From assembly GCA_041687755.1 (NCBI GenBank), contig JBDNJM010000090.1:1-56281 (forward strand): 56,281 bases of DNA, in the 5' to 3' direction. Made by a program: the position numbers and the translations under genes. Origin of the DNA: JBDNJM01 sp041687755 (GTDB lineage Bacteria; Planctomycetota; UBA1135; GCA-002686595). Below are positions 25,201 to 33,821 of the stretch, piece after piece (within the stretch, counting starts at the first letter, position 1; each line of letters begins with the position of its first letter). The notes under the pieces are model-generated. The model did no database searches. It worked only from the letters and a program-made list of their open reading frames with translations, and was not told where the DNA came from.

Positions 25201-27254
25201 GGGGTGTCCTCTGGATGGGGTGATGCCATTGCCGCAGTGGGCGACGTTGCCCCCGGCGAAGGACTGATGCCGGCCGACGGGTCGGAGTTCCCGTCCGGTT
25301 CGGATTTTTCGCGGGGATTCCGAGCTTGCCGGCCTGCGAGCACCAGCTCGACCGGGTCGGCGTGGGCCCACAGGCGCGCCTCGGGGCGCGGCTCGTGGAC
25401 CTGGGTCGGCGACACGACCACGAACAGCTCGCGTTCGGCGGACTGGCGACTCTCGCGGCCGAACAGCCAGCCGATGCCGGGCAGGCGCGACAGCCATGGC
25501 ACGCCCGAGGACGATCCCTGCTCGGACCGCTGTAGGAGACCGCCGATCACCAGCGAGCCGCCGCGCCCCACGCGGGCGGTGGTTCGCAGGGCCCGAGTCT
25601 CGAAGCCGACGGTCAAGGGCTCGGCGCCGGTGGCGTCCCGGATCGCGGTGGTCAGTTCGGTGTCGGGCTGGACGACCTCTGGCACCAGGTCCAGGGTGAT
25701 GCGTCCGTCGGGCTCGACCAGCGGGCGCACCAGCAGGCGCACCCCGAACGGCCGAAAGGCCACGCCGTTGAACACGCCCTCCGGACCGCCGTTGCCGACG
25801 GTGGTCGCAAAGGCGGTCGGGACCGGAATTTCACCACCCACCTGAAACTGCGCCAGCTCCCCCGACAGCACCGTGATCGAGGGTCGCGACAGGCTGCGTG
25901 CATAGCCGCGCGACTCGAGCGCCTGGAGGGTGGCCGAGACCGCGGCACGCGAGTCGGCGAGCTGAAAGCCGGCGCTCCCGGCGCCGTTGAGCAGGTTCAG
26001 GACTCCTTGGGCATCGGTCGGACTGACCGAGCCCACGGAGGGCGGCGCCGCGAGCCCGCTCGAGAGCGGCGATAGGGCGCCCTGGGAGAAGTCCGAGACG
26101 ATGGCCTCGAGGGTCGCGTCGAGTTGCTCGAGGCGCGTTCGGTCGACCTCGTAGAGCTCGATGTCGACGCGCACCTGGGGCAGGTCGGCCACGCGCAGGA
26201 AGGACAGGACGCGGCCCGCCGCAGCCGAGAGCGCCGTGGCGCGCCCGATGTTGGACTGGATGCGGTTGTCGACCTGGTTGCCCTGGCCTCCGCCGTTCTG
26301 AAACACGCCGCCGCCCTGATTCGCGGAAGCGAACTGTTGGTTGTTCTGGTTGTTCGATAGCTGGTTCGAGACGGAGCGCAGGCCACCCGCCTCATCGGCT
26401 AGGACCTCGATCCCGGCCTCGACCAGGGCCGGGTCGATCGCGGCCGCGGCGACCAACAGAGTGCGGGTCAGGGCCGTCTGGTTGGACACGGTGCCCTCCA
26501 GGACGAAGGCGTCGATCGCGTCGTTCGGCTGGGGGTCGCGCTGGACCCTTGAGACGCGGACTCCTGAGACCCCGACCTCGCGCACCGCCTCCGCGATTCG
26601 ATCCTCGAGCGGGACGGGCATCTCGGCCACGCGCAGCAGGCTAATGACCTGCCCGACGCTCTGGGGAGCGGTCTCGGTCGGCGCCGCGCCAAGGGCGGTC
26701 GGCGCAGTCGCGTCGGCGTCGAGCCAGGCGCGCGCGGCGGCTTCGACCGCCGCGCGCTCGGTCGCGTCGCGGACCATTCCGCGCAGGACGATCGCGTCGC
26801 GGTCGAGCGCGCTCGACACACGCACGTCGGGGGCCAGCTCGTTCAGCGCCTCGCGGAGCAGGGACAGGTCGGGCTCGACCGCAATCGCATACCGCGCGGG
26901 CGGGCCGTCCCCGCTCCAGACCAGCAGGCTCGTGCGTCCGACCGACTTACCCAACAGCAGGAGCTGGAGTTCGTCGAGCAGCTCGAAAGACAGCACCGTC
27001 GGGTCGCCCACGGCAACGCGCGTCACCGGTCGCTCCAGCGGGAGCTGCAGGTGTGTGCCGAGCACCACCGCGAGCCGCGGATCCAGGCCGTTCGGGCCCG
27101 CTCGAAGCTCCGCGGCCGACTCCGTGGTGCGCGCCGCGCCGAGAGTGTCCTCGGCGCCGAACTGGCGCCCGCTGGCGGGCGTCGCGGCCAGGAAGAGCGT
27201 CCAGCCCAGGGCCCAGAGACACCTCCGGGCACCCGCGACGAGTCCCGCGCTCAC
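25197..27254 (-). CDS. cpaC: CpaC/RcpA secretin of the Tad system
   Basis: This 685-aa outer-membrane secretin has a signal peptide (CLWALGWTLFLAATPASG), a pilus-and-secretin N-domain (GDPTVLSFELLDELQLLLLG), BON/N-type domains, and the secretin domain with ELAQFQVGGEIPVPTAF, RITLDLVPEVV and GGSLVIGGLLQRSE. A Gln/Asn-rich insert (about 370-395, NNQNNQQFASANQGGG) interrupts it, and the C-terminal 60 residues are Pro/Ser-rich. GTG 27254 overlaps the sigma-factor stop as GTGA and gives the signal peptide; the longer open frame upstream is not used. It forms the gate for the Flp pilus. Confidence 0.93.
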   Translation of the reverse strand: MSAGLVAGARRCLWALGWTLFLAATPASGRQFGAEDTLGAARTTESAAELRAGPNGLDPRLAVVLGTHLQLPLERPVTRVAVGDPTVLSFELLDELQLLLLGKSVGRTSLLVWSGDGPPARYAIAVEPDLSLLREALNELAPDVRVSSALDRDAIVLRGMVRDATERAAVEAAARAWLDADATAPTALGAAPTETAPQSVGQVISLLRVAEMPVPLEDRIAEAVREVGVSGVRVSRVQRDPQPNDAIDAFVLEGTVSNQTALTRTLLVAAAAIDPALVEAGIEVLADEAGGLRSVSNQLSNNQNNQQFASANQGGGVFQNGGGQGNQVDNRIQSNIGRATALSAAAGRVLSFLRVADLPQVRVDIELYEVDRTRLEQLDATLEAIVSDFSQGALSPLSSGLAAPPSVGSVSPTDAQGVLNLLNGAGSAGFQLADSRAAVSATLQALESRGYARSLSRPSITVLSGELAQFQVGGEIPVPTAFATTVGNGGPEGVFNGVAFRPFGVRLLVRPLVEPDGRITLDLVPEVVQPDTELTTAIRDATGAEPLTVGFETRALRTTARVGRGGSLVIGGLLQRSEQGSSSGVPWLSRLPGIGWLFGRESRQSAERELFVVVSPTQVHEPRPEARLWAHADPVELVLAGRQARNPREKSEPDGNSDPSAGISPSPGATSPTAAMASPHPEDTP

Positions 27255-27904
27255 GATGCCACCCCGGTGGCGTAGTCGCCCGCGGTGCGCTCGAGCGCCA
27301 GGCGCAGGGTCGCGCGCGCACGGGCGATCCGCGAGCGAACGGTGCCGACGGCCACGCCGAGCCGTTGGGCGATGCAGGCGTAGGCGTGCCCGTCGAACTC
27401 GAACAGCTCGAAGGCTCGCCGCTGGTCGTAGGGCAGGGCTTCCAGGGCTTCCAGCAGGAACCCGCGCAGCTCCGCACGCTGGGCCTCGTGGGCGGGATCC
27501 CGCGGGGCCGTGTGGCTCGACGGATCGCAGGCCGCGAACTCGTGGGCCTCGCGGCGCCGGCGGGCGCGCAGCACCTCCAGGGCGATCAGGGAGCACAGCC
27601 GCAGCAGCGCGGGGAGCGGGCTGTGTCCTCCGGCGTGCCGTCGACCTTCGCCCTGTCGGCGATGGTCGCGTATCAGGGTCTCTTGCACCACGTCCCAGGC
27701 CAGGTCGTCGCTGCCGACAATCCGCCGGGCGCGGCGGTGAAGCAGCAAGGAGTCGCCGGAGCGACGGGCCTGGCCGCCTGGGTCTACACCGGGCGCGCTG
27801 CGCAGGGGGCGCAGACGGTCCGGCGCCGCGGGAGTCGCGGGTCGACGCGCGCCGGAGCGGCGAACGGGATAGCCCCGTGCAGGGGGCGTGAAGGTCGTAA
27901 GCAT
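27251..27904 (-). CDS. ECF-type RNA polymerase sigma factor heading the Tad operon
   Basis: The 217-aa protein (ATG 27904) has sigma region 2 text DDLAWDVVQETLI at about residues 70-85 and a clear region 4: LEALEALPYDQRRAFELFEF, then AQRLGVAVGTVRSRIARARA, the helix-turn-helix that reads the -35 box. The linker is Arg/His-rich. It overlaps the secretin gene by 4 bases, so it is made with the pilus proteins and may direct transcription of this operon or of a wider set. No anti-sigma gene is adjacent. The region 2 core is less conserved than usual. Confidence 0.87.
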   Translation of the reverse strand: MLTTFTPPARGYPVRRSGARRPATPAAPDRLRPLRSAPGVDPGGQARRSGDSLLLHRRARRIVGSDDLAWDVVQETLIRDHRRQGEGRRHAGGHSPLPALLRLCSLIALEVLRARRRREAHEFAACDPSSHTAPRDPAHEAQRAELRGFLLEALEALPYDQRRAFELFEFDGHAYACIAQRLGVAVGTVRSRIARARATLRLALERTAGDYATGVAS

Positions 27905-28165
27905 GGGAGCAACAGATGGGCTTGGAGCGGGCGCCTTGTGCGTCCGGTGACGGGACGCGGCGCAATCACGGGGGCGGAGCGGCCAATAGGCCGGGTCGGC
28001 AGATCGCCGACGGAGCGCCCCAATGGGGACGCGCGATCCCCTTCGTGCTCGAGTCCTCCCACCGCGCAGCGGCTCGGGACGAAGCCCGCATGCGCTGGCG
28101 CCCGGCACGCCAAACGTGCTCTGGGCGCCTTCCTCAGTCCATGGCCGCGGACGGCCGAAGGACGC
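27905..28165. other. Gap upstream of the Tad operon
   Basis: This 261-base gap should hold the Tad operon promoter (minus strand). I cannot point to a -35/-10 pair. Confidence 0.35.
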
Positions 28166-28681
28166 TCAGGCGAGAACTCGAGCCGCACTCACGGGCGGGG
28201 AGTTCTTGGGCGCCAGGAGCAGCAGCGGGACCGACTCCACCGCCCGTGCTGGACCGACGCGAGTGCCCGTGCCCGAACTCCGACCCGGTGTGACGGATGC
28301 CGTCTCGCCGCTCGGGCCGAAGCTGCTGGCCTTGGCCCACAGCTCGAGCACGACGCATTCGTGAATGTCGAGTTCGCCGACCGTCGAACGGACCCCAAAG
28401 GCGCCGCGTGACGGCCCGGAGCGTGGCGCCTCCTCGGAACTTGCTGCGCGCCCCTCAAGCTCCGCCCCGTGGCTGCAGCCGACATGGGCCGCGCTCCTCG
28501 CTCCCCGATCGCGCGCTCCGTTCCCAGGGCCAGCGCTCCCAAAGTTCCCGCTCCCAAGACCACCGTGGCCCATAACCAAGTGAGCCGCGCCGATCAGCCA
28601 AGAGGCCAATAGGACGATCAGCAGAGACGCCGCACGGCGACCGCTCGCAGCGCGCAGAGCTTGGGATGAGTGAGAACTCAT
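28166..28681 (-). CDS. Hypothetical protein with one membrane segment
   Basis: The 171-aa product has a hydrophobic stretch SLLIVLLASWLIGAAHLVMG at about residues 19-38, then a Gly/Ser-rich part with a His and Cys (VGCSHGAELEG), and a C-terminal VPLLLLAPKNSPPVS. It may be a membrane-anchored exported protein. The gene has no frameshift and lies upstream of the Tad operon in the same direction, with a 261-base gap. I do not recognise a family, and a chance open frame in this GC-rich DNA cannot be ruled out. Confidence 0.45.
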   Translation of the reverse strand: MSSHSSQALRAASGRRAASLLIVLLASWLIGAAHLVMGHGGLGSGNFGSAGPGNGARDRGARSAAHVGCSHGAELEGRAASSEEAPRSGPSRGAFGVRSTVGELDIHECVVLELWAKASSFGPSGETASVTPGRSSGTGTRVGPARAVESVPLLLLAPKNSPPVSAARVLA

Positions 28682-29320
28682 GGGCTGCCAGTTCTAGCAG
28701 GTTTCAGTCAGACCGCAAGAGGGGTGGGGTGCCCTTCCCGGACACCTGACAAGCGCCGGAAGCCGGCCCTGGACGGAGCCGAATCGCGCGACCGGGAGGT
28801 TTTCCGGGAGTGGGCAGTACGGACCTGGCTGACGCCAGGGGGGCTCAAGGATTGATTGGCGTCGTTGCTGGGTTGACTGTCCAGAATTCCACATGCCGGC
28901 CGCGCCCTTCGCGTGCGCTCTCCCCGTGTCCGTCTTCGGGGGCGACGGCGTGTTAGGCCCTGTGGACTTTGACGACGCGCTCTGCGGCACGCGCGGCTTC
29001 TGTTGGATCGAACCCGAGTCGAGTGGGTGCGAGACCGGGGGGGCCGGCCGTCGCGCCACGATCTGGGGGGCGGAGAGTTGCCCGCTCGGTGCAGCGGACC
29101 CGGGCAGGCTGCTTCCCGTGCTTGTCGGCGCCGATCTTTGCCGGGGAGGGCTCGTGCGGCCTACGTCGGGGTCGCAGGAACCGCTCGGGCCCGGTTCGGT
29201 GTGGGGGGAGAACCCGGCGCGGGACATCCGGGCAGTCGAAATCCACGTTTTTTGGCTTCGATGGGATGATGCGTGTCTCTTCCGTCAAATGGCGCCCGTT
29301 CGAACCCTGTCCGAAGACCT
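28682..29320. other. Divergent gap of 640 bases, no gene recognised
   Basis: Open frames exist on both strands but none shows family text, a signal peptide or a good start. It should hold the promoter of the gene at 29333. Confidence 0.4.
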
Positions 29321-29365
29321 CCCCTGAATGCCATGCCCCTGAATGCCCTGCCCCTGAATGCCCTG
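29321..29365 (+). repeat. Three 15-base tandem repeats across a start codon
   Basis: Units CCCCTGAATGCCATG (29321-29335), then CCCCTGAATGCCCTG twice (29336-29365). Each unit is five codons (Pro-Leu-Asn-Ala-Leu). The only difference in unit 1 (ATG for CTG) makes the probable start codon. Confidence 0.85.
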
Positions 29366-31099
29366 CCCTGCTCTTTGCGCTTGAGTCGCCTCTTGCTTTC
29401 TTTCTCCTGCTTTCTCGCGTTGCTCGGTCCCGCGCGTGCGTCGACTGCGAACGATGTGGGGTCTGCGAATTCGTTGCTGGGGCGGGCGGAGGTCAACTTG
29501 CAGCTGGTGGACGGCAACATCGGCCACTTCACGAAGCCGCCGACCGGTTCGGTGGCGAAGCTCGGTCGGTTGCGGCTGAGTCAGGCCCTCGGGGACCTCG
29601 AGGGGGCCGACAAGATCCTGGCGGCACTGACCGGTGGCGAGGGTCTCGCTGAGGCCCGCGCTCGTTACGCCGCCGCGGACACGCTCTACACCAAGCTGGA
29701 TGGGATCCTGACGGGGCCGCCGCCGGCGCCTGTTCCGGTGCCGAAGCCCGTTCCGGAGCCGGAGCCCGGGCCCGATCCGGAGCCGGAGCCTGCCCCCGGG
29801 CCGCAGCCCAAGCCCGATGAGCCGGCGCCTGAGGAGCCCGTCGTGGAAGCGCCGCAGCCTGCTCGGACGGTAAGGCTCGGCTACCCGCACGCGGACAGCT
29901 TCAAGAGCTCGCTGTTCACGCTGCGCCGTGTCGAGGGCGATCGCAACGGGATCTTGCAGCTCTGGGCGGAGCTGTTGCCGGTTCAGGATCAGCTCAGCAT
30001 CAACCACCGCAAGACATCCGGCGCGGTTGCGTCCATCACGGAGACCATGCGCCAGGCCGGCTTCGTCAAGGATGGTTTGGCCAAGATCCCGTCCAACGGG
30101 GAAGGTGTCGCCGAAGCGTACGAGCGTCTCGCGGAGGCCAACCGCAACTTGAGCGACGCCCAAGCGTACTTTGCGCCGCTCAACGACCGACTCTTGGCGC
30201 TGATCAACATGGCCAACTACCCGGAGTTTCAGAACGATCTCAAGCGGCTCCGTGAGCTGTCCACGAGCTACCGAAACCCTGACTATCTGTTTCGGGAGCA
30301 GCGCAGCCAGGCGGCTGACGCCCTGGGCCAAGTCGAGCCGTCCAAGGCGGAGCGCCTGCGCCTTGCCGAGGTCTACAGCCGACTGATCGAGCAGGAAACC
30401 GACCAGGGCGATCAGCTAGAGGCAACCGCCAACGGTTTCCTGAGCGGGCAAGCGGCCTTCTTGGCCGCCGCAGAGGAGCAGAGGCAGGCGCTGCCCGCCG
30501 AGATTCGCAGCGACCTCGCGAAGCTCGGAGAGACGGCCGCCGAGGCCGTGAAGAACCAGCAGCCGATGTGGTTCACCGGAGGCATCCCCCAGCAGCTGGC
30601 TTGGATAGAGGACAAGGCCACCATGCTCGCGGTGCTCGATCCGAGTGGCAGTCAGAACGTCATCAAGGAAGTCGAGGCGATGAAGGCCAGCCTGCGGGCA
30701 CAGGCCGACTCCCTCAAGGAGCTGATCATCCGCCAAAACCGGTTGCCCAGTGACGGCTACACGGGGCAGGACCGGGAAGCCGTTATCGCGGTCGCGATCG
30801 ATGCGTGGAAGCACCAGGAAGCGGAATTCGAACTCCTTGCGGTGCGGATTCCCGTCGAAGCGTGGGCGCGCAACACGAACTGGAGTTCCAGCAACGGCAC
30901 TTGGTACTTCAATGATGTGTCCACGCTGCAGGTGAGGTTGATCGTCGCGGACAAGGCGAATCCGGATCAGGCGATCGACCGCCCGATCAACGTGCGCAAG
31001 GATCACCAGGCGGGCGATTCCATGATCGGTGTCCCGATGCGCAGCTTCGACGAGGCCTTGCAGCCGAGCGAGTACCTGCTGCGGGACAAGATCAAGTAG
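29333..31099 (+). CDS. Secreted protein with Pro/Glu-rich linker, unknown function
   Basis: From ATG 29333 the 588-aa product carries PLNALPLNALP, then a signal peptide core (SRLLLSFSCFLALLG) ending in ARAS. About residues 50-120 form a helical domain, followed by a Pro-rich linker of PEPEP type (about 124-165), then a long helical region (about 180-500) and a C-terminal domain with RNTNWSSSNGTWYFNDVSTL. The linker should hold two exported domains apart. A GTG start at 29273 is possible but would bury the signal peptide. A hairpin at 31119-31143 follows. Family not recognised; location periplasm or cell surface. Confidence 0.78.
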   Translation: MPLNALPLNALPCSLRLSRLLLSFSCFLALLGPARASTANDVGSANSLLGRAEVNLQLVDGNIGHFTKPPTGSVAKLGRLRLSQALGDLEGADKILAALTGGEGLAEARARYAAADTLYTKLDGILTGPPPAPVPVPKPVPEPEPGPDPEPEPAPGPQPKPDEPAPEEPVVEAPQPARTVRLGYPHADSFKSSLFTLRRVEGDRNGILQLWAELLPVQDQLSINHRKTSGAVASITETMRQAGFVKDGLAKIPSNGEGVAEAYERLAEANRNLSDAQAYFAPLNDRLLALINMANYPEFQNDLKRLRELSTSYRNPDYLFREQRSQAADALGQVEPSKAERLRLAEVYSRLIEQETDQGDQLEATANGFLSGQAAFLAAAEEQRQALPAEIRSDLAKLGETAAEAVKNQQPMWFTGGIPQQLAWIEDKATMLAVLDPSGSQNVIKEVEAMKASLRAQADSLKELIIRQNRLPSDGYTGQDREAVIAVAIDAWKHQEAEFELLAVRIPVEAWARNTNWSSSNGTWYFNDVSTLQVRLIVADKANPDQAIDRPINVRKDHQAGDSMIGVPMRSFDEALQPSEYLLRDKIK

Positions 31100-31118
31100 A
31101 CCGCGGCTGGTGAAGCTT

Positions 31119-31143
31119 CGACCCACAAGCAGCTTGTGGGTCG
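31119..31143 (+). terminator. Strong hairpin after gene 29333-31099
   Basis: CGACCCACAAG (31119-31129) and CTTGTGGGTCG (31133-31143) form a perfect 11-base stem with a 3-base loop, 20 bases after the stop codon. There is no clear T-run, as is common in high-GC genomes. Confidence 0.75.
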
Positions 31144-31251
31144 GGGCCTCCGGCTCCGAAGGCCAGTGAACACGACCGTGGCGTGACTAAAAACCTAAGA
31201 TCGGGTGCGATGCGAACGGCTAAGCGGCGACTCCATAGAGTGCATGCCTGC

Positions 31252-32773
31252 ATGCGTTGGATCGGATGTGGAGCGGCGATGGCCGTGGGGGGGCTGCATC
31301 GCGGGTACGGACTACGTACCACTTGAAGTAGAGGGTTTGCGGGAGGTTGCGTGGCGTTCCGGGACTTCGGAGCTGGGTTCGGGAATGGATCCGATGTTGG
31401 AGTCGATCTGGTGGCGAGCGTTCGGGGCCGAGCAGCTCAGTGCGCTGATCGAGCGCGCGGTGCGGGACAACTTGGACGTGGCGCAGGCGCGTGAACGAAT
31501 TGTTATGGCTCGTGCAGCGCGCGGGGGAATCGAGGCGGATCGCGGGCTGCGGGTGGACGGTTCGGCGGGGTACACGCGGGCCGGCTCGGGCGGTTCGGCG
31601 CTGGCGTTCAATGCGCCGCCGCCAGGACTCGAGGTCGATCTGTTCGCGGCGGGATTTACGGCGGGCTGAGAGCTAGCTCTCTGGGAGCGGGGGGCTCGCT
31701 CGGTCGAGGCGGCGGAGGCCGTGATCGGGGCTCGGGAGGAGGCGCTGCGCGGGATGGCCGTGTCGTTGGCCGCGGAGGTCGCGCTGGCCTACATCGACGT
31801 GCGCGTGCTGGGAGCGAGGCTGGACGTGCTGGAGTGCAATCTGGGCCTGCTCGAGGAGACTCGGCGGCTGGCGGATGAGCGCGTGGCGGCGGGCGTGCGG
31901 CCGCGGCTCGACTTGGTGCAGGCGGAGCGCTTGTTGAGTGCGACGCAGGCGCTGCGCCCGGCGCTGCGGCTGGCGCTGCGGCTGGCGCTGCGGCTGGCGC
32001 GGGAGGTGGCGGAGAACCGGCTGGCGCTGCTGTTGGGTGGGCTGCCCAGGGACGACTTGCTGGACGCGGGAGCGCTGCCGGCGTTGCCTCAGGTCGCGGG
32101 GATTGGGCTGCCTGCGGAACTCCTGCTGCGGCGGCCGGACGTGCGCGCCGCCGAGCGTCGGTAGGCTGCGGCGCAGGCCAGGATCAGGGCGGCGGCGGCC
32201 GAGCGCTATCCGCGATTGACGCTGTTTGGCGGGCTGAACTTTCAAACCGGGGCGATCCAGGACCTGGCCAATGCGAACAGCATCGTCTACTCGTTCGGTC
32301 CGGGAATTCGTGTGCGCCTGTTCGACGGGGGACGGATCGAAAGCAATCTGCGCGTGCGCGAGTCGCAGGCCAAGCAGGCGCGGTTGGCGCTGGAGGCGAC
32401 CCTGCGCGCAGCGATCGGCGAGGTCGAAAGCGCGTCCAGTGGGCTGCGCTACGGGATCGAGCGAGCCCGCAGTTTGGACCTCGCGGCCGAGGCCGCGCGG
32501 GACGGCGTCGTGCTGGCCCGGGAGCTGTACGACGCTGGCCTATCTGACCTGCTGCAAGTCGTGGATGCCCAGCGCGAGCAGGTCGCGCTCGAGGGCAATC
32601 GTCTGACCGCGGAGCAGGACGCGCTGTCGGCCGCCGTGCAGCTGTTCCGGGCCCTGGGCGGGGGCTGGCAGGTCCTGGACCTGGGTTGGCCAACCGCGAT
32701 CCTGCCGCTCGTTACTGAGGCGTCCAAGAACGTGCAACGAAGTCTAAGTGGATCCGAGTGTTGGGTTGGTTGA
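31252..32773 (+). pseudogene. TolC/NodT-type outer-membrane efflux protein, three lesions
   Basis: ATG 31252 starts a lipoprotein signal (MRWIGCGAAMAVGG) that should run into GCIAGTDYVP, the usual GCtvGPdY of NodT-type efflux channels; an extra G in a run of seven at about 31288-31294 breaks the frame. Downstream a TGA (31667-31669) replaces the Trp of the AGW motif, and a TAG (32162-32164) interrupts LRRPDVRAAERR. The rest is a good match to outer-membrane factor helices: RLADERVAAGVRPRLDLVQA and ARELYDAGLSDLLQVVDAQR. A 12-base unit is repeated three times near 31970 (ALRLALRLALRL). The product would have been the exit duct of the ybh-type pump that follows. Confidence 0.85.
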
Positions 32774-33789
32774 TCTTGGTCGCGGTCGCCGCGGGCGCGT
32801 GGTTCGTGACCCGGCCCAGCGCGGACGGCGGGGGTCTGTTGACGCTGTACGGCAACGTCGAGATCCGCGACGCGCGGCTGGCGTTCGGTGAACAGGAGTT
32901 GGTCGCCGCAGTGGAAGTTGAGGAGGGCGCAACGGTGCATGCGGGCGAGGTGCTGGCGCGGCTGCGCGGGGAACGCCTGGGCGCGGAGCTGGAGGGTGCG
33001 GTGGCACGACGCTCCGCGGCCGAGCAAGTCCTGGCGCGGCTGATGGGCGGCATACGAGAGCAGGAAATCGCCCAGGTGCGCGCGTAGGTCCTGGCGGGCG
33101 AGGTGCGCGTCGCGGTCGCCGAGCGCGAGCTGGAGCGGGTGCGCAAGACGGCGCAGAGTGGTGCGTCGAGCGAGCAGACGTTGGATCGCGCGCAGAGCGA
33201 GCTTGAGCTCGCCCAAGCGCAGCTCGATGTGCAGTCGGAGGGCTTGGCTCTGGCGCTCGAGGGGCCCCGGCCGGAGGACCTGGCCGAGGCGCGCGCACAA
33301 CTGGCGGTCCAGGCGGCCCAGGTCGCGCTGCTGAAGGCCCGGGTGCGCGATCTGACGCTGCTCGGCCCCAGCGACGGGGTAATCCAGAGCCGCTTGATCG
33401 AGGTCGGCGAGCTGGCCGGGCCGACGCGCCCCGCGTTCACCCTGGCCCTGACGGATCCCAAGTGGGTGCGCGCGTTCGTGTCGGAGCCGGATCTAGCGCG
33501 CGTCCGGCCGGGACAGACGGCGCGGATCCACTCGGACTCGTGTGCCGATCGCAACTCCGCAGGTTGGCTGGGATTCATTTCGCCAAACGCCAAGTTCACG
33601 CCGCGCTCGGTCGAGACGACCGACCTGCGGACGAGCTTGGTGTACGAGGTGCGCGTGTGGGCCGAGGACCCGGACCAGGAGCTGCGACTGGGGATGCCGG
33701 TCACTGTGGAGCTCGGGGCGCTTGCAGCCGAGGGCTCGTCGGACCCCTCCGGATCCAAGGCACAGGTCGAGCGCGGCGCGGTGCGCTGA
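32758..33789 (+). pseudogene. ybhG: YbhG/HlyD-family adaptor, one nonsense codon
   Basis: GTG 32758 overlaps the efflux-channel end. The protein has a membrane anchor (MLGWLILVAVAAGAWFV), the lipoyl half with GEVLARLRGERL, a long coiled coil (ERELERVRKTAQSGASSEQT) and the second lipoyl half with LLGPSDGVIQSRLIEVGEL and VYEVRVWAEDPDQELRLGMP, all as in YbhG adaptors. A TAG at 33085-33087 stands where QVRAxVLAGE needs a sense codon. Apart from this, the 343-codon frame is open. The adaptor would bridge the inner-membrane ABC part and the outer channel. Confidence 0.85.
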
Positions 33790-33821
33790 GCCGCAAGCGA
33801 TGTCACCGACACACCTCGAAG

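Noticed and set aside
25197..27965. Secretin open frame extended upstream to 27965
   Set aside because: The extra 237 codons overlap the sigma gene and lack a signal peptide. GTG 27254 gives a signal peptide and the GTGA overlap.
31667..33087. In-frame TGA and TAG codons as a sign of a recoded genetic code
   Set aside because: TGA, TAG and TAA all appear as lesions, often with frameshifts, and are used as normal stops in the intact neighbouring genes.
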